In this document: one piece after another, positions 33,493 through 42,254 of the stretch
How the letters are laid out: every line of letters starts with the position of its first letter
Position numbering within the stretch: position 1 is the first letter of the stretch
Assembly: GCA_046049545.1 (NCBI GenBank)
Contig: JBJORF010000006.1
Coordinates: forward strand, 1 to 64,000
Length of the DNA: 64,000 bases
Direction: 5' to 3'
From: Romeriopsis sp046049545
Lineage (GTDB): Bacteria; Cyanobacteriota; Cyanobacteriia; Leptolyngbyales; Leptolyngbyaceae
Program-made: the position numbers and the translations under genes
The notes under the pieces: generated by a model
The model's database searches: none
The model's input: only the letters and a program-made list of their open reading frames with translations
Told to the model about the DNA's origin: nothing

Positions 33493-35012
33493 CAGCGGGT
33501 GGGGCGTTGGGTCATTTGCAGGCGGGCAACGGTGGGAATCAACATCGCTGCGAGGTGACTGGCATCCACTCCGAGCACCGTCCGATCGCCTACCGTTTGT
33601 ACGCCCGCCTCAGCATGCCATCGCGCGGCTGCCGCCGTAAGTTCTAGCGGATCGCCGCCTTGGGCCAGCAGACCAGCGATCATCCCCGTCAGCACATCGC
33701 CACTCCCGCCGCGTGCCAAGGCAGACGTACTATGCAAGTTCAGCCGCAATTGGCCCGTGGGATCAGCGATCGCGACGCGGGCCCCTTTAAGCAAGACGAT
33801 TGTGCCGCTTGCCGCCGCAGCGGCTTGGGCGGCGGTGAGCCGATCGCTGAGATCAACCCCCGGAAACAAACGGCGGAATTCGCCGAGGTGGGGGGTAAGG
33901 ATGGTGGGGGCTGATCGGTGGAGCCATCTGGGTTGAGACGCGATCATATTCAACCCATCCGCATCCAAAACCACGGGGTGGTCAGTGGCCAGGATTTGCT
34001 GGACGATGTTTGTGGGTTCGGGCGTGAGACCACAGCCCACCCCAATAGCGGAATATCTTGATATGTCAGTGGGGAGAGCGGCGATCGTGCCGTTCGGGGT
34101 TTCCGGGCAGGCAAGGATGAGGGCTTCGGGAAGTTGGGCTTGGAGGAGGGGTTTGAGGGACGCTGGAACAGCGATCGTCAGCATCCCGATACCTGTCGCT
34201 CTCGCGCCCAGGCCCGCGAGGATGGCCGCACCGGAATATTGTTGGGAACCGCAAACCAGCAGTAAGTTACCCATTTGGTACTTGTGCGCGATCGGCGATC
34301 GATTCAATGGCAAGGCCGCAAGCATCGCGGCATTCGTAATGCACTGCACGATCGGACTATCTCCCAAGATTGCCGCGATATCCGTCTCAGGGATGTCGAA
34401 TTCGATCAAGTGACTCTCTCCCAGGTAAGGGACAGCCGCTTCCTGGAAAAAGGCCCGCTTCCACAACCCCAGGCATAGTGTCTGAGTGGCATGAATCGCT
34501 TGGCCCAATACCGCGCCAGAATCAGTTGCTATGCCCGAGGGTAGATCGATGCTGATGATCGGAACGCCTGCTGTATTGATGCGCTCAATGATTTCTGCCA
34601 GATCACCATCCAGTGATCGCCTCAGCCCGAAGCCAAACAGCCCATCGACCCAAAAATCACAAGCAGCCAAATCCGCATTCAAGGCTGGGTAAAGCGGAAT
34701 ACCGATGTGTTGGATGTAATCCAGATGCTGCTGAGTCAGCGGTTTAAGTCGATCGCCGGGACAGAGGATTGCAACCCGATAGCCTGCATGATGCAGCTCC
34801 CGCGCCACCACCAAGGCATCGCCGCCATTGTGCCCCGGCCCCACCAAAATCCCCACCTTGGGCCATGCCGCAAGGGGATAATGGGCTTTGATCCAGGCGG
34901 TAATCCGCAGCGCGACTTTTTCCATCAGCGCGGCCACAGGCATTCCCGCTGCAAACAACCGAGCTTCGATCGCCTGCATCTGGGCTGCGGTGACGACGCG
35001 TTGGTGGAACAT
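33492..35012 (-). CDS. nnr: Bifunctional NAD(P)HX epimerase/dehydratase
   Basis: A 506-residue repair enzyme that restores hydrated NADH and NADPH. The N-terminal YjeF_N epimerase domain (about 1-215) has VGILVGPGHNGGDALVVARELH. The C-terminal ADP-dependent dehydratase domain (about 225-500, ribokinase-like) has VLDADGLN, TPHLGEFRRL, LLKGARV and ALARGGSGDVLTGMIAGLLAQG. The fused NnrE-NnrD form is common in bacteria. The ATG is at 35012. Confidence 0.95.
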   Translation of the reverse strand: MFHQRVVTAAQMQAIEARLFAAGMPVAALMEKVALRITAWIKAHYPLAAWPKVGILVGPGHNGGDALVVARELHHAGYRVAILCPGDRLKPLTQQHLDYIQHIGIPLYPALNADLAACDFWVDGLFGFGLRRSLDGDLAEIIERINTAGVPIISIDLPSGIATDSGAVLGQAIHATQTLCLGLWKRAFFQEAAVPYLGESHLIEFDIPETDIAAILGDSPIVQCITNAAMLAALPLNRSPIAHKYQMGNLLLVCGSQQYSGAAILAGLGARATGIGMLTIAVPASLKPLLQAQLPEALILACPETPNGTIAALPTDISRYSAIGVGCGLTPEPTNIVQQILATDHPVVLDADGLNMIASQPRWLHRSAPTILTPHLGEFRRLFPGVDLSDRLTAAQAAAAASGTIVLLKGARVAIADPTGQLRLNLHSTSALARGGSGDVLTGMIAGLLAQGGDPLELTAAAARWHAEAGVQTVGDRTVLGVDASHLAAMLIPTVARLQMTQRPTR

Positions 35013-35045
35013 TTTGGCTAACTTTTTAACTAACTAACTTTTTAA

Positions 35046-35192
35046 CTAACTACTGGTCTCCATCATTTTCAGATAGCACAGCGTCGAAGCCACAAAAAAT
35101 GGCATAAAAAACCACGACGGCACGCTGAAATAGAGCCAGAACATCAGCACAAACCAGAGACAAATGCTCGAAAGCGCCAGTACGTTGGGCAT
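35046..35192 (-). CDS. Small hydrophobic protein, 48 residues
   Basis: Frame MPNVLALSSICLWFVLMFWL, then YFSVPSWFFMPFFVAST and LCYLKMMETSS, from the ATG at 35192 to the TAG at 35046. One long or two short membrane segments cover nearly the whole chain and the tail is short and polar. GGTAAAGG-like bases lie about 10-15 nt upstream. It is just upstream of nnr on the same strand (33 bp), with TAACTTTTTAACTAAC duplicated between them. The family is not recognised. Confidence 0.45.
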   Translation of the reverse strand: MPNVLALSSICLWFVLMFWLYFSVPSWFFMPFFVASTLCYLKMMETSS

Positions 35193-35276
35193 TGCTACTA
35201 CCTTTACCTTTCAACAGGGGAAAACGGTTTTTGGTAGAGCGCACACTCTGTCTAGCCTAGCCATGCCACCATCGTC

Positions 35277-35304
35277 CTGGCCTCCGTTGCGTCACGGAGG
35301 CCAG
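35277..35304. terminator. Perfect hairpin in the 35.2-35.7 kb gap
   Basis: CTGGCCTCCG pairs perfectly with CGGAGGCCAG around an 8-base loop. There is no T run on either side. It could be an RNA processing structure or repeat. Elsewhere in 35193-35715 I see no gene. A TACAAT at 35629-35634 could be a -10 box for tldD but lacks a clear -35. Confidence 0.45.
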
Positions 35305-35715
35305 AAATTCAGTTGTCACAGGCTGCGCGGCAATGGGGTCAACTTGGGGGTCAACCAGCCGCGTTCAATGGCGATCAAAAGCTCGGCAACAGGGCAGCAC
35401 TCATCATTCAATCAATTCAAAACACCCGGAAGCTGCTTTCATTGTCTCGGCGATCGCTAGAGCCGTGAGACTACCTAAAGACGGAGCTTTGGGGGTTGGG
35501 CATTTAAAGTTTGCTTGAAGTTCGGCGGGGGGCGAGGGCAGAGTGAGTGGGGGATTTTTTGGTCGCTGCGGGTAATCCGTACCCCAAATCTGACGGGCAA
35601 GATCCCGCCCGCTCCGCGTCCAACTCGTTACAATAAGAAGCTGAATTGGACGATGCGTTCAAACCTCGCCTATTCACTTTGATTGAGTTGAAATCCGCCC
35701 ATCGAGAGATCTTTC

Positions 35716-37188
35716 ATGCTGGCAACACCCCTCGTTATTTCCAAAGAGCTTCCGAGATTGAGCTATACCTACAGTAGCGATCGGTTTGACCCGAGCTGGT
35801 CGGCCCCGTTGGCGATTCTGTTGGGCCTCGGGCGAGCCGCTGGCGCGGATTTTGTCGAGTTTTTCCTGGAGCGATCGCGCTACATCAGCAGTCAGGCGGA
35901 GGAAGATGCGATCACCAGCATTGCGCCGCGATTGTCCACGGGGGCCGGGGTGCGGGTGCTGCGCGGCAAGGCCGATGGCTACGTTTCCACCAATGATCTG
36001 TCGTTTCAGGGCTTGAAGCGGGCCTTAGAAAAAGCCTTGGGCATCACCGGGCTGCAACTGCCGGGGCCATCGGCGTTTATTCCCGAAATCAATTTGGAAT
36101 GGCTGCGCGACTACGGCACACGGGGCAACAAAGACGCTTGGCTCGACCAGTGCAGTTCGATGCAGGAAATGAGCGACGTGCTGCTGGCCGCCAACGCGCA
36201 GTTGGGCAAAACCGCGACCCACGTACAATCGCGTCGGGCCGTTTATTTTCGCGATTGGCAGGAAGTCTTAGTCGCCGCGAGTGATGGGACATTTGCGCGG
36301 GATGTGCGGCTAACGCAGTCCGTGGGCTTTAGCTTGCTCTGTGCCGACGGCGAACACCGATCGTCGATCAACAAGCGGGTCGGCGACACCAGCGATCCGG
36401 GCTTCCTGCGCCAATGGAACTACCAGCAAGACGTGGAAGAAGTCGCCGAATCAGCGGGCAAAATGCTCTACGCCGATTTCGTCGAATCCGGTAACTTACC
36501 CGTGGTGATGGCCAACTCCTTCGGCGGTGTGATTTTCCACGAAGCCTGCGGCCACCTGCTCGAAACCACTCAAATCGAGCGCAAAGTCACCCCATTCATG
36601 GACAAAAAAGGCGAGAAAATTGCCCATGAAAATCTCACCGCTTGGGACGAAGGGATCACCAAGGACGAGTTTGGCACGATCGACATGGACGACGAGGGGA
36701 TGCCCGCCCAGCGCACCTTGTTGATCGAAAACGGGATCTTGAAGAACTTCATCGCCGATCGGGCGGGTTCCATGCGTACAGGCCATCCGCGCACGGGCAG
36801 CGGTCGCCGTCAAAGCTACAACTACGCCGCCGCGAGCCGGATGCGGAATACCTATATCGCACCGGGGCCTTACAGCGTTGACGATCTGTTTGCCTCGATC
36901 GACAAGGGAATTTACTGCAAGAAAATGGGCGGCGGTAGCGTCGGCACCACGGGTCAATTTAACTTCGCCGTGGATGAAGCCTATTTGATCGAAAACGGCA
37001 AAGTCACCAAGCCGCTCAAAGGTGCAACGCTAATTGGCGAAGCCGTGGACATGATGCAGAAGATTTCGATGTCCTCCCAGGATTTGGGTTTGGCTCCGGG
37101 GTTCTGCGGCAGCGTCAGCGGTAGCGTTTACGTCACCGTTGGTCAGCCCCATATCAAAGTGGATGGAATTACGATTGGCGGTCGCTAA
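35716..37188 (+). CDS. tldD: Metalloprotease TldD
   Basis: 490 residues. It forms the TldD-TldE heterodimeric protease that trims peptides, known from microcin B17 maturation and CcdA degradation. The zinc-binding HEACGH (His275, Glu276, His280) is present, followed by GEKIAHENLT and TGHPRTGSGRRQSYNYAA. It is co-oriented with pmbA 53 bp downstream, so both subunits are made together. The substrate in cyanobacteria is unknown. Confidence 0.95.
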   Translation: MLATPLVISKELPRLSYTYSSDRFDPSWSAPLAILLGLGRAAGADFVEFFLERSRYISSQAEEDAITSIAPRLSTGAGVRVLRGKADGYVSTNDLSFQGLKRALEKALGITGLQLPGPSAFIPEINLEWLRDYGTRGNKDAWLDQCSSMQEMSDVLLAANAQLGKTATHVQSRRAVYFRDWQEVLVAASDGTFARDVRLTQSVGFSLLCADGEHRSSINKRVGDTSDPGFLRQWNYQQDVEEVAESAGKMLYADFVESGNLPVVMANSFGGVIFHEACGHLLETTQIERKVTPFMDKKGEKIAHENLTAWDEGITKDEFGTIDMDDEGMPAQRTLLIENGILKNFIADRAGSMRTGHPRTGSGRRQSYNYAAASRMRNTYIAPGPYSVDDLFASIDKGIYCKKMGGGSVGTTGQFNFAVDEAYLIENGKVTKPLKGATLIGEAVDMMQKISMSSQDLGLAPGFCGSVSGSVYVTVGQPHIKVDGITIGGR

Positions 37189-37241
37189 TTGATCGCATTG
37201 TTGATTTGATTTTTGAATTGTCTAACTTACCCTTTTGAACC

Positions 37242-38588
37242 ATGTCTACAGTTGACACGATCGCCAGTGCAGCCAAGTCCGCTGCGACCAAATTGAATAT
37301 TCAGAAGTACGACATCTACGGCTATGCCAGCGATGAAATCAGCGTCCAGGTCGACCATGGTGAACCGGATAAACTCAGCGCATCGCAGTCCTCCGCCGTC
37401 ACCGTGCGGGTCTGGAACGAGCAGAACACGATCGGGATTACTAGCACCACCGATGTCGATGCCACGGGCTTAGAACTGGCGCTAGAAACCGCCTACGAAG
37501 CCAGCTTCTTTGGCGTGAAAGAAAACGTGCCGGACTTTAGCCCCGAAGCCACCGCCCCGATCGCCGCCACCGCCCCGGCCCTCGATACCCAAGCAGGCGT
37601 TGATATGCTGCTACAAACCCTGTCCCGCGCCGAAGGGGCATTGCTCGAAGCGCATAGTGCCGTGGGTTCGGTGCCCTATAACGGACTAGAGCAAAGCGAA
37701 GTCAATCGCTTTTACCTGAACAGCGCCGGGGCCGTGCGCCAGGATTTGTATAGCGTCGCTTCGATGTATCTCTATGCCCAAGCCGAAGAGGAAGGCAAAA
37801 AGCCGCGCAGTGCGATGTCGATGCGGGTCAGCCACGGGTTGGATCAGCTCGATGTAAACGGCTGCATCAGCGAAGCCAGCGAAAAAATCGTCAGCCACCT
37901 CAACTACGAAAAAATCAAAACTGGCAAGTACCGTGTGGTCTTCGCCCCCCGCGCTTTTCTGAGCTTAGTGCGGGCCTTTGGCAATATGTACAATGCGCAG
38001 AATGTGTTGGATAACCAAAGCTTGTCCAAGGCCGATTCCGTGGGTAGCGCGATCGCCTCACCATTGCTTTGCATCAACGACGACGCATTGCATCCCGAAC
38101 ATATCGGGGCCAACACCTTTGACGGCGAAGGCACCCCCACCCGCAAAACGGTCTTAGTCGAGAACGGTATCCTCAAAGGCTTCCTGCACAGCTCCGGCAC
38201 CGCAAAGCGCATGGGCACGAGTCCCACCGGCAACGCGAACATGGGCGCAAAAGTCACCGTCAGCTCCAACTTCATTCACGTTTTTGCTAGCGATGTTGCC
38301 CCCGAGCAAACCTACAGCTTGGAAAATGCCGATGACGTTATCTTGATCGATGAAGTCCATGCACTGCATGCGGGTGTTCAAGCATTGCAGGGATCGTTTT
38401 CGTTACCGTTTGACGGTTGGCTCATCAAAGGTGGCAAGCGCACCAGCATCGAATCAGCGACGGTAGCTGGCGATATTCGGGAAATGTTGAAATCCGTAAT
38501 CTACGTCGAGCCGAAGGCTGAATTTACGGGTTCTGGGGTTTGTCCGCACGTGTGGGTCGATGGGCTATCAATTACGGGTGAAGAATAG
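37242..38588 (+). CDS. pmbA: Metalloprotease subunit TldE/PmbA
   Basis: 448 residues, the partner subunit of TldD. It shares the family fold (SAVTVRVW near the N-terminus, GEGTPTRKTVLVENGILKGFLHSSGTAKRMG) but lacks the HExxxH zinc motif, as expected for TldE. Its start codon is 53 bp after tldD, forming a two-gene operon ended by the hairpin at 38614-38641. Confidence 0.94.
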   Translation: MSTVDTIASAAKSAATKLNIQKYDIYGYASDEISVQVDHGEPDKLSASQSSAVTVRVWNEQNTIGITSTTDVDATGLELALETAYEASFFGVKENVPDFSPEATAPIAATAPALDTQAGVDMLLQTLSRAEGALLEAHSAVGSVPYNGLEQSEVNRFYLNSAGAVRQDLYSVASMYLYAQAEEEGKKPRSAMSMRVSHGLDQLDVNGCISEASEKIVSHLNYEKIKTGKYRVVFAPRAFLSLVRAFGNMYNAQNVLDNQSLSKADSVGSAIASPLLCINDDALHPEHIGANTFDGEGTPTRKTVLVENGILKGFLHSSGTAKRMGTSPTGNANMGAKVTVSSNFIHVFASDVAPEQTYSLENADDVILIDEVHALHAGVQALQGSFSLPFDGWLIKGGKRTSIESATVAGDIREMLKSVIYVEPKAEFTGSGVCPHVWVDGLSITGEE

Positions 38589-38613
38589 GTTGCGTGATTA
38601 ATTGGGACGTAGG

Positions 38614-38641
38614 ATGCGTTATCCCGCAGGGTAACGCATCG
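38614..38641. terminator. Hairpin between convergent pmbA and GT4 genes
   Basis: GATGCGTTA pairs with TAACGCATC over 9 bp with an inner CCC/GGG stack. It occupies the 66-bp gap between two convergent genes and may end both transcripts. Similar GATGCGTTA repeats are scattered in many cyanobacteria, so it may also be a repeat copy. Confidence 0.55.
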
Positions 38642-38654
38642 CCACCCATTAAGT

Positions 38655-39830
38655 TCAACGCCTCACCATCGCGATCGCCCGATAAGCCCCCATCATCCGA
38701 TCGGCGATCGCGGGCCAACTGTAATGCCCCAAAGCATATCGGCGTGCATTCTCACCCCGCATTTGCCGATCGGCAGCACTCGCGATCGCATTGCCCAACG
38801 CATTTGCCAACGACTCAACTTCGCATTTACAAACCCATCCCGAGTTTGATTGCGTAATCTCCGTATGAATGTGAACTTGATCCGAAATCACAACTGGAGT
38901 CCCAGCCGTCATCGCCTCCGCTACCGCAATCCCAAAATTTTCATAATAGGACGGCAAAACAAAGACATCCGCCGCTTGTAGCCAAGCCGTCTTCGCCCCG
39001 CCGGAAACGAAGCCAACAACGTGCGATCGCGCTGCTAATTCCGAACCCGCAATCCGATCGCGAATCTGCTGCTCATAATCCGGCTCCTGGGGATTGCCGC
39101 CCGCGAGAACGAAATCGAATTCCGCACCGTTTTCGATCAGCTTTTCCAACGCCGGAATCAGTAAGTCGAAGCCTTTTTTCGGATCGATGCGGGACATGAA
39201 GAGAATCACCGGCCGATCGCGCGGGATGCCTAACGCCGATCGGGGACAGGTCGCATCCGCCTCCGGCAACACCACCCCCAACGGAAATACCCAATCCTTC
39301 GTCGTCACGCCAAACCGTTCCGAAACGATCGCTTCCTGCTCCGTCGTAAAATGCACCGCCGCCGCATGGGCTAGATTCGGCTTTTCCAGCGCCGCCGCAT
39401 AAATCTGCTTGAGCCGTTGCTTTTTGCGCAAATCCGCCGGGTCGAGGGTGCCGAGGGGACGCAGTACGTAGGGCAAGCCCTGCTGACGGGCAACGGTCGC
39501 TGCCATCGAGCTAATCGGCGAAAACAGCGCATGGATATGGGCGACATCGTACTCTTTCGCGTGCTCCGCCAGCCACATCAGCAGCCGGGTCGAAAACTTG
39601 TAGCGCCGAAACGGCGAGCAGCGGAAGTAGATAATTTCGTAGCCGTCCTGGGCAATCGGCGTTTCGAGGGGCACAGCCAGCGGCGCTTGGCCGTTGTCGC
39701 CATTGGCATTGGTGGTGAGGATCGTAACTTGGGCCCCCGCAGCGGCAAGGGCACTGGAGAGACCGACTACCATTTGGCTGGGGCCACCGTAAACCAGGGA
39801 AACGGAAGGCACGATTTGGAGAATTTTCAT
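38655..39830 (-). CDS. Family 4 glycosyltransferase
   Basis: A 391-residue GT-B enzyme. The N-terminal half has QIVPSVSLVYGGPSQMVVGLS. The C-terminal donor-binding half has ILFMSRIDPKKGFDLLIPAL and VFVLPSYYENFGIAVAEAMTAGTPVV, which contains the retaining-enzyme EX7E motif. It probably adds a sugar to a lipid-linked or capsular glycan; no pathway genes are adjacent. The ATG is at 39830. Bases 39831-40063 upstream show nothing recognisable. Confidence 0.9.
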   Translation of the reverse strand: MKILQIVPSVSLVYGGPSQMVVGLSSALAAAGAQVTILTTNANGDNGQAPLAVPLETPIAQDGYEIIYFRCSPFRRYKFSTRLLMWLAEHAKEYDVAHIHALFSPISSMAATVARQQGLPYVLRPLGTLDPADLRKKQRLKQIYAAALEKPNLAHAAAVHFTTEQEAIVSERFGVTTKDWVFPLGVVLPEADATCPRSALGIPRDRPVILFMSRIDPKKGFDLLIPALEKLIENGAEFDFVLAGGNPQEPDYEQQIRDRIAGSELAARSHVVGFVSGGAKTAWLQAADVFVLPSYYENFGIAVAEAMTAGTPVVISDQVHIHTEITQSNSGWVCKCEVESLANALGNAIASAADRQMRGENARRYALGHYSWPAIADRMMGAYRAIAMVRR

Positions 39831-40063
39831 TGGGGGACAGCAGGGGGCAAGGACAGGCTTTGGCTCTAGGGTGCCCGTGTCGCTGGGGAAACCAACGCGA
39901 AAACCGTCCCGATCGGTGGGACAAACCGTAACGCCGATCGATTACGGATTACGGCACATTCGGCTTCCTTGGCTCGGATCATTCGGGCATTGCGGCGTGA
40001 GATTCCCAATATTTCTGGTTAAAATGACAGCGTTCACCCAAAAATTCGCAATCGGCTGGAATC

Positions 40064-40354
40064 ATGGAAAACTTCTTGGTTGATGTTCGTCGGTTTGTCG
40101 GCAAGGTTCCCTTCACCAATGATGCCGTGGCCCTCTATTACTGTTTCCTTGATCCAAAAACGCCAGTTTTCGCCAAAGCGACTATCGTCGGGGCGCTGAT
40201 GTATTTCATTTCCCCGGTGGATGCGCTGCCCGATATTATTCCGGCGTTGGGCTTCACCGATGATGCGGGGGTGATTGCCACCACCTTGGCGACCGTAGCG
40301 GCCAACATCACCGATGAGCATCGCCAAAAAGCCAAGGAATTTTTCACGGCTTAA
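40064..40354 (+). CDS. YkvA family (DUF1232) protein
   Basis: A 96-residue protein with the DUF1232 core ATIVGALMYFISPVDALPDIIPALGFTDDAGV, in which a hydrophobic helix precedes the conserved PxDxxPD motif. The N-terminus and C-terminus are soluble helices. The function is unknown across bacteria; membrane association is likely. It lies upstream of the phosphate transporter in the same direction. Confidence 0.88.
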   Translation: MENFLVDVRRFVGKVPFTNDAVALYYCFLDPKTPVFAKATIVGALMYFISPVDALPDIIPALGFTDDAGVIATTLATVAANITDEHRQKAKEFFTA

Positions 40355-40364
40355 TGCCCCAAAT

Positions 40365-40388
40365 GCCCCCAGCCCTCAATTCTGGGGG
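40365..40388. repeat. CCCCCAG...CTGGGGG hairpin repeat
   Basis: CCCCCAG (40366-40372) and CTGGGGG (40382-40388) pair perfectly. It resembles the elements at 1631-1707 and 7541-7569. It follows the DUF1232 gene and precedes pit, so it may reduce read-through between them. Confidence 0.55.
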
Positions 40389-40420
40389 AGCCGAAGGGTT
40401 TGTTCTGTTCGGGCCTGACT

Positions 40421-41734
40421 ATGCCCCAGTTACTCCTGCTCAATCCAACGCTAACTTTGCCGATCGGGCCAATGATTTATGGCGCGATCGGCATTGCTTT
40501 TTATTTAGCCTGGAATCTCGGCGCGAACGATGTTGCCAATTCCATGGGCACCTCGGTAGGCTCGAAAGCGATTTCCTGGCGGCAGGCGTTAGTGATTGCC
40601 GGGATTTTTGAGCTGGCGGGGGCCTTGCTGTTTGGCCAAAATGTATCGGCGAGATTGATCACCGGGGTAATTGATGTCGGCAATTTTAGCGCCCGTGATT
40701 TTGTCAGTGCCATGGTCGCCGCGCTATTAGCAGCGGGGGTTTGGATGAATGGGGCGACTGGGTTGGGGTTGCCTGTATCGTCATCCCACGCGATCGTCGG
40801 CGCTTTGGCCGGAGTGGGGCTGGTCGCGATCGGGCCGGGGGCTGTGCATTGGGCATCGCTAGGCGGAATTTCGCTGACTTGGTTAGGCACGCCGCTGGTG
40901 AGTGCAGGCATTGCTTGGATCGTCTATCGGTTGCTGTTTTTGGGATTTTTGCAGGCCGATCGGGAAGCGGATTCGACGCAAATTCGGCTGCTTGAATGGG
41001 TGCCTTGGCTGAGTGCGCTGATCGTGGTGGTGTTTGGCAGTCTTGTGTTGCCATCGGTGGTCGATCGGGTGCAATCGATGGTGCCACTGGGTTTGCCGAA
41101 CCATACCCTGGCCTTGGGATTAGCCGCCAGTTTGGCGATGGGATTGATGGGCTGGTTATTGCGGCGATCGCCCAAACCGCTGGCATCCAAAACCACGATC
41201 GACACCCGAGCCGAAGCCCAGTTCGCTCGGTTTCAACTGATCAGTGCTTGTTTTGTTGCCTTTGCCCATGGCTCAAATGATGTGGGTAACGCGATCGCGC
41301 CGCTGGCCGCACTGGTGCAATGGCAATCGACAGGGCAATTGCCGACGGATGATTTAGTCGTGCCGTTTTGGGTATTGGCGATCGGGGGGCTGGGAATTGT
41401 CGCGGGGCTAGCGGTATGGGGCGAACGGGTGATTCGGACGGTGGGCGAGGGGATTATGGCATTGCAGCCGAGTGGAGGATTTGCCGCCGAATTAGCGACG
41501 GCGATCACGGTACTCTTGGCTTCGCGCTTGGGCTTGCCTGTTTCGACCTCCCATGCGCTGGTGGGGGCAGTCGTGGGCGTGGGATTGGCGCGATCGGGGG
41601 TGACGCGATCGGGAGATTCAATTCAAATCAGCACGCTTAAGTCGATTTTGCTGACTTGGATCGCGACGATTCCCCTGGCAGCCGGATTGGCGGGGCTGAT
41701 GTTTTGGGGATTGCGGGAAATTATGGGTGCGTGA
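40421..41734 (+). CDS. pit: Low-affinity inorganic phosphate transporter (PiT family)
   Basis: 437 residues from the ATG at 40421; a TTG at 40400 is less likely. The two PiT repeats are clear: LAWNLGANDVANSMGTSVGS near the start, and VAFAHGSNDVGNAIAPLAAL in the second half. Each is followed by GLPVSTSHAxVGA-type motifs. There are about ten helices. It probably works as a phosphate:H+ or Na+ symporter. Its last 14 bp overlap the convergent uraD gene. Confidence 0.92.
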   Translation: MPQLLLLNPTLTLPIGPMIYGAIGIAFYLAWNLGANDVANSMGTSVGSKAISWRQALVIAGIFELAGALLFGQNVSARLITGVIDVGNFSARDFVSAMVAALLAAGVWMNGATGLGLPVSSSHAIVGALAGVGLVAIGPGAVHWASLGGISLTWLGTPLVSAGIAWIVYRLLFLGFLQADREADSTQIRLLEWVPWLSALIVVVFGSLVLPSVVDRVQSMVPLGLPNHTLALGLAASLAMGLMGWLLRRSPKPLASKTTIDTRAEAQFARFQLISACFVAFAHGSNDVGNAIAPLAALVQWQSTGQLPTDDLVVPFWVLAIGGLGIVAGLAVWGERVIRTVGEGIMALQPSGGFAAELATAITVLLASRLGLPVSTSHALVGAVVGVGLARSGVTRSGDSIQISTLKSILLTWIATIPLAAGLAGLMFWGLREIMGA

Positions 41735-42254
41735 AGTGGGCATTGCTACCGCGATCGCCTGACGCAATCCGATCGGCTAACCGCAAGCGCGCAATTTCGA
41801 TAATTTCTTGAATGGCAGTGCTTTGTTCTGTTTCTCGATCGTGCCCCAAGCGTTGCTCAAATGCCGCTAAAATCGACTCTTTAGTATGATTGCGAACCGC
41901 GATAATAAACGGAAAGCCAAAGCATTGCTTATAGCGTTCGTTGAGACGGTGAAAGCGATCGTATTCTGCTGCCGTCAAGCGATCGAGGCCCACCCCCGAC
42001 TGCTCCTGTACCGACACCGCCGCCATCGCCAACCGACTGCCCAAATCCGGATGGGCACAAATGAGCTGAATTTGCGCCGTTGCGGATAACCCTTGCACAA
42101 TTTTTGCCATCACTTTATGCAACTGTGCCCGATTGATAAACGGTCGCTGTAACCAAGCCTGCGCGGCAATTTCCGGTGTCTGCTCAAATACAAACCCGAA
42201 TAATTCCACAAATTCCGCTTGATTGAGTTGATTCACTTGTGCGATCGCAATCAT
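41721..42254 (-). CDS. uraD: OHCU decarboxylase
   Basis: 2-oxo-4-hydroxy-4-carboxy-5-ureidoimidazoline decarboxylase, 177 residues from the ATG at 42254, the third step from urate to S-allantoin. Family motifs include HPDLGSRLA (catalytic His), RFHRLNERYKQCFGFPFIIAVRN and FEQRLGHDRETE. The start overlaps the hpxO stop codon as ATGA, so the two are translationally coupled. In Klebsiella the corresponding gene is called hpxQ. Confidence 0.94.
   Translation of the reverse strand: MIAIAQVNQLNQAEFVELFGFVFEQTPEIAAQAWLQRPFINRAQLHKVMAKIVQGLSATAQIQLICAHPDLGSRLAMAAVSVQEQSGVGLDRLTAAEYDRFHRLNERYKQCFGFPFIIAVRNHTKESILAAFEQRLGHDRETEQSTAIQEIIEIARLRLADRIASGDRGSNAHFTHP

Noticed and set aside
35050..35244. Minus-strand 64-residue frame beginning MRSTKNRFPLL
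   Set aside because: It overlaps the better hydrophobic 48-residue frame and lacks a ribosome site or family signal.
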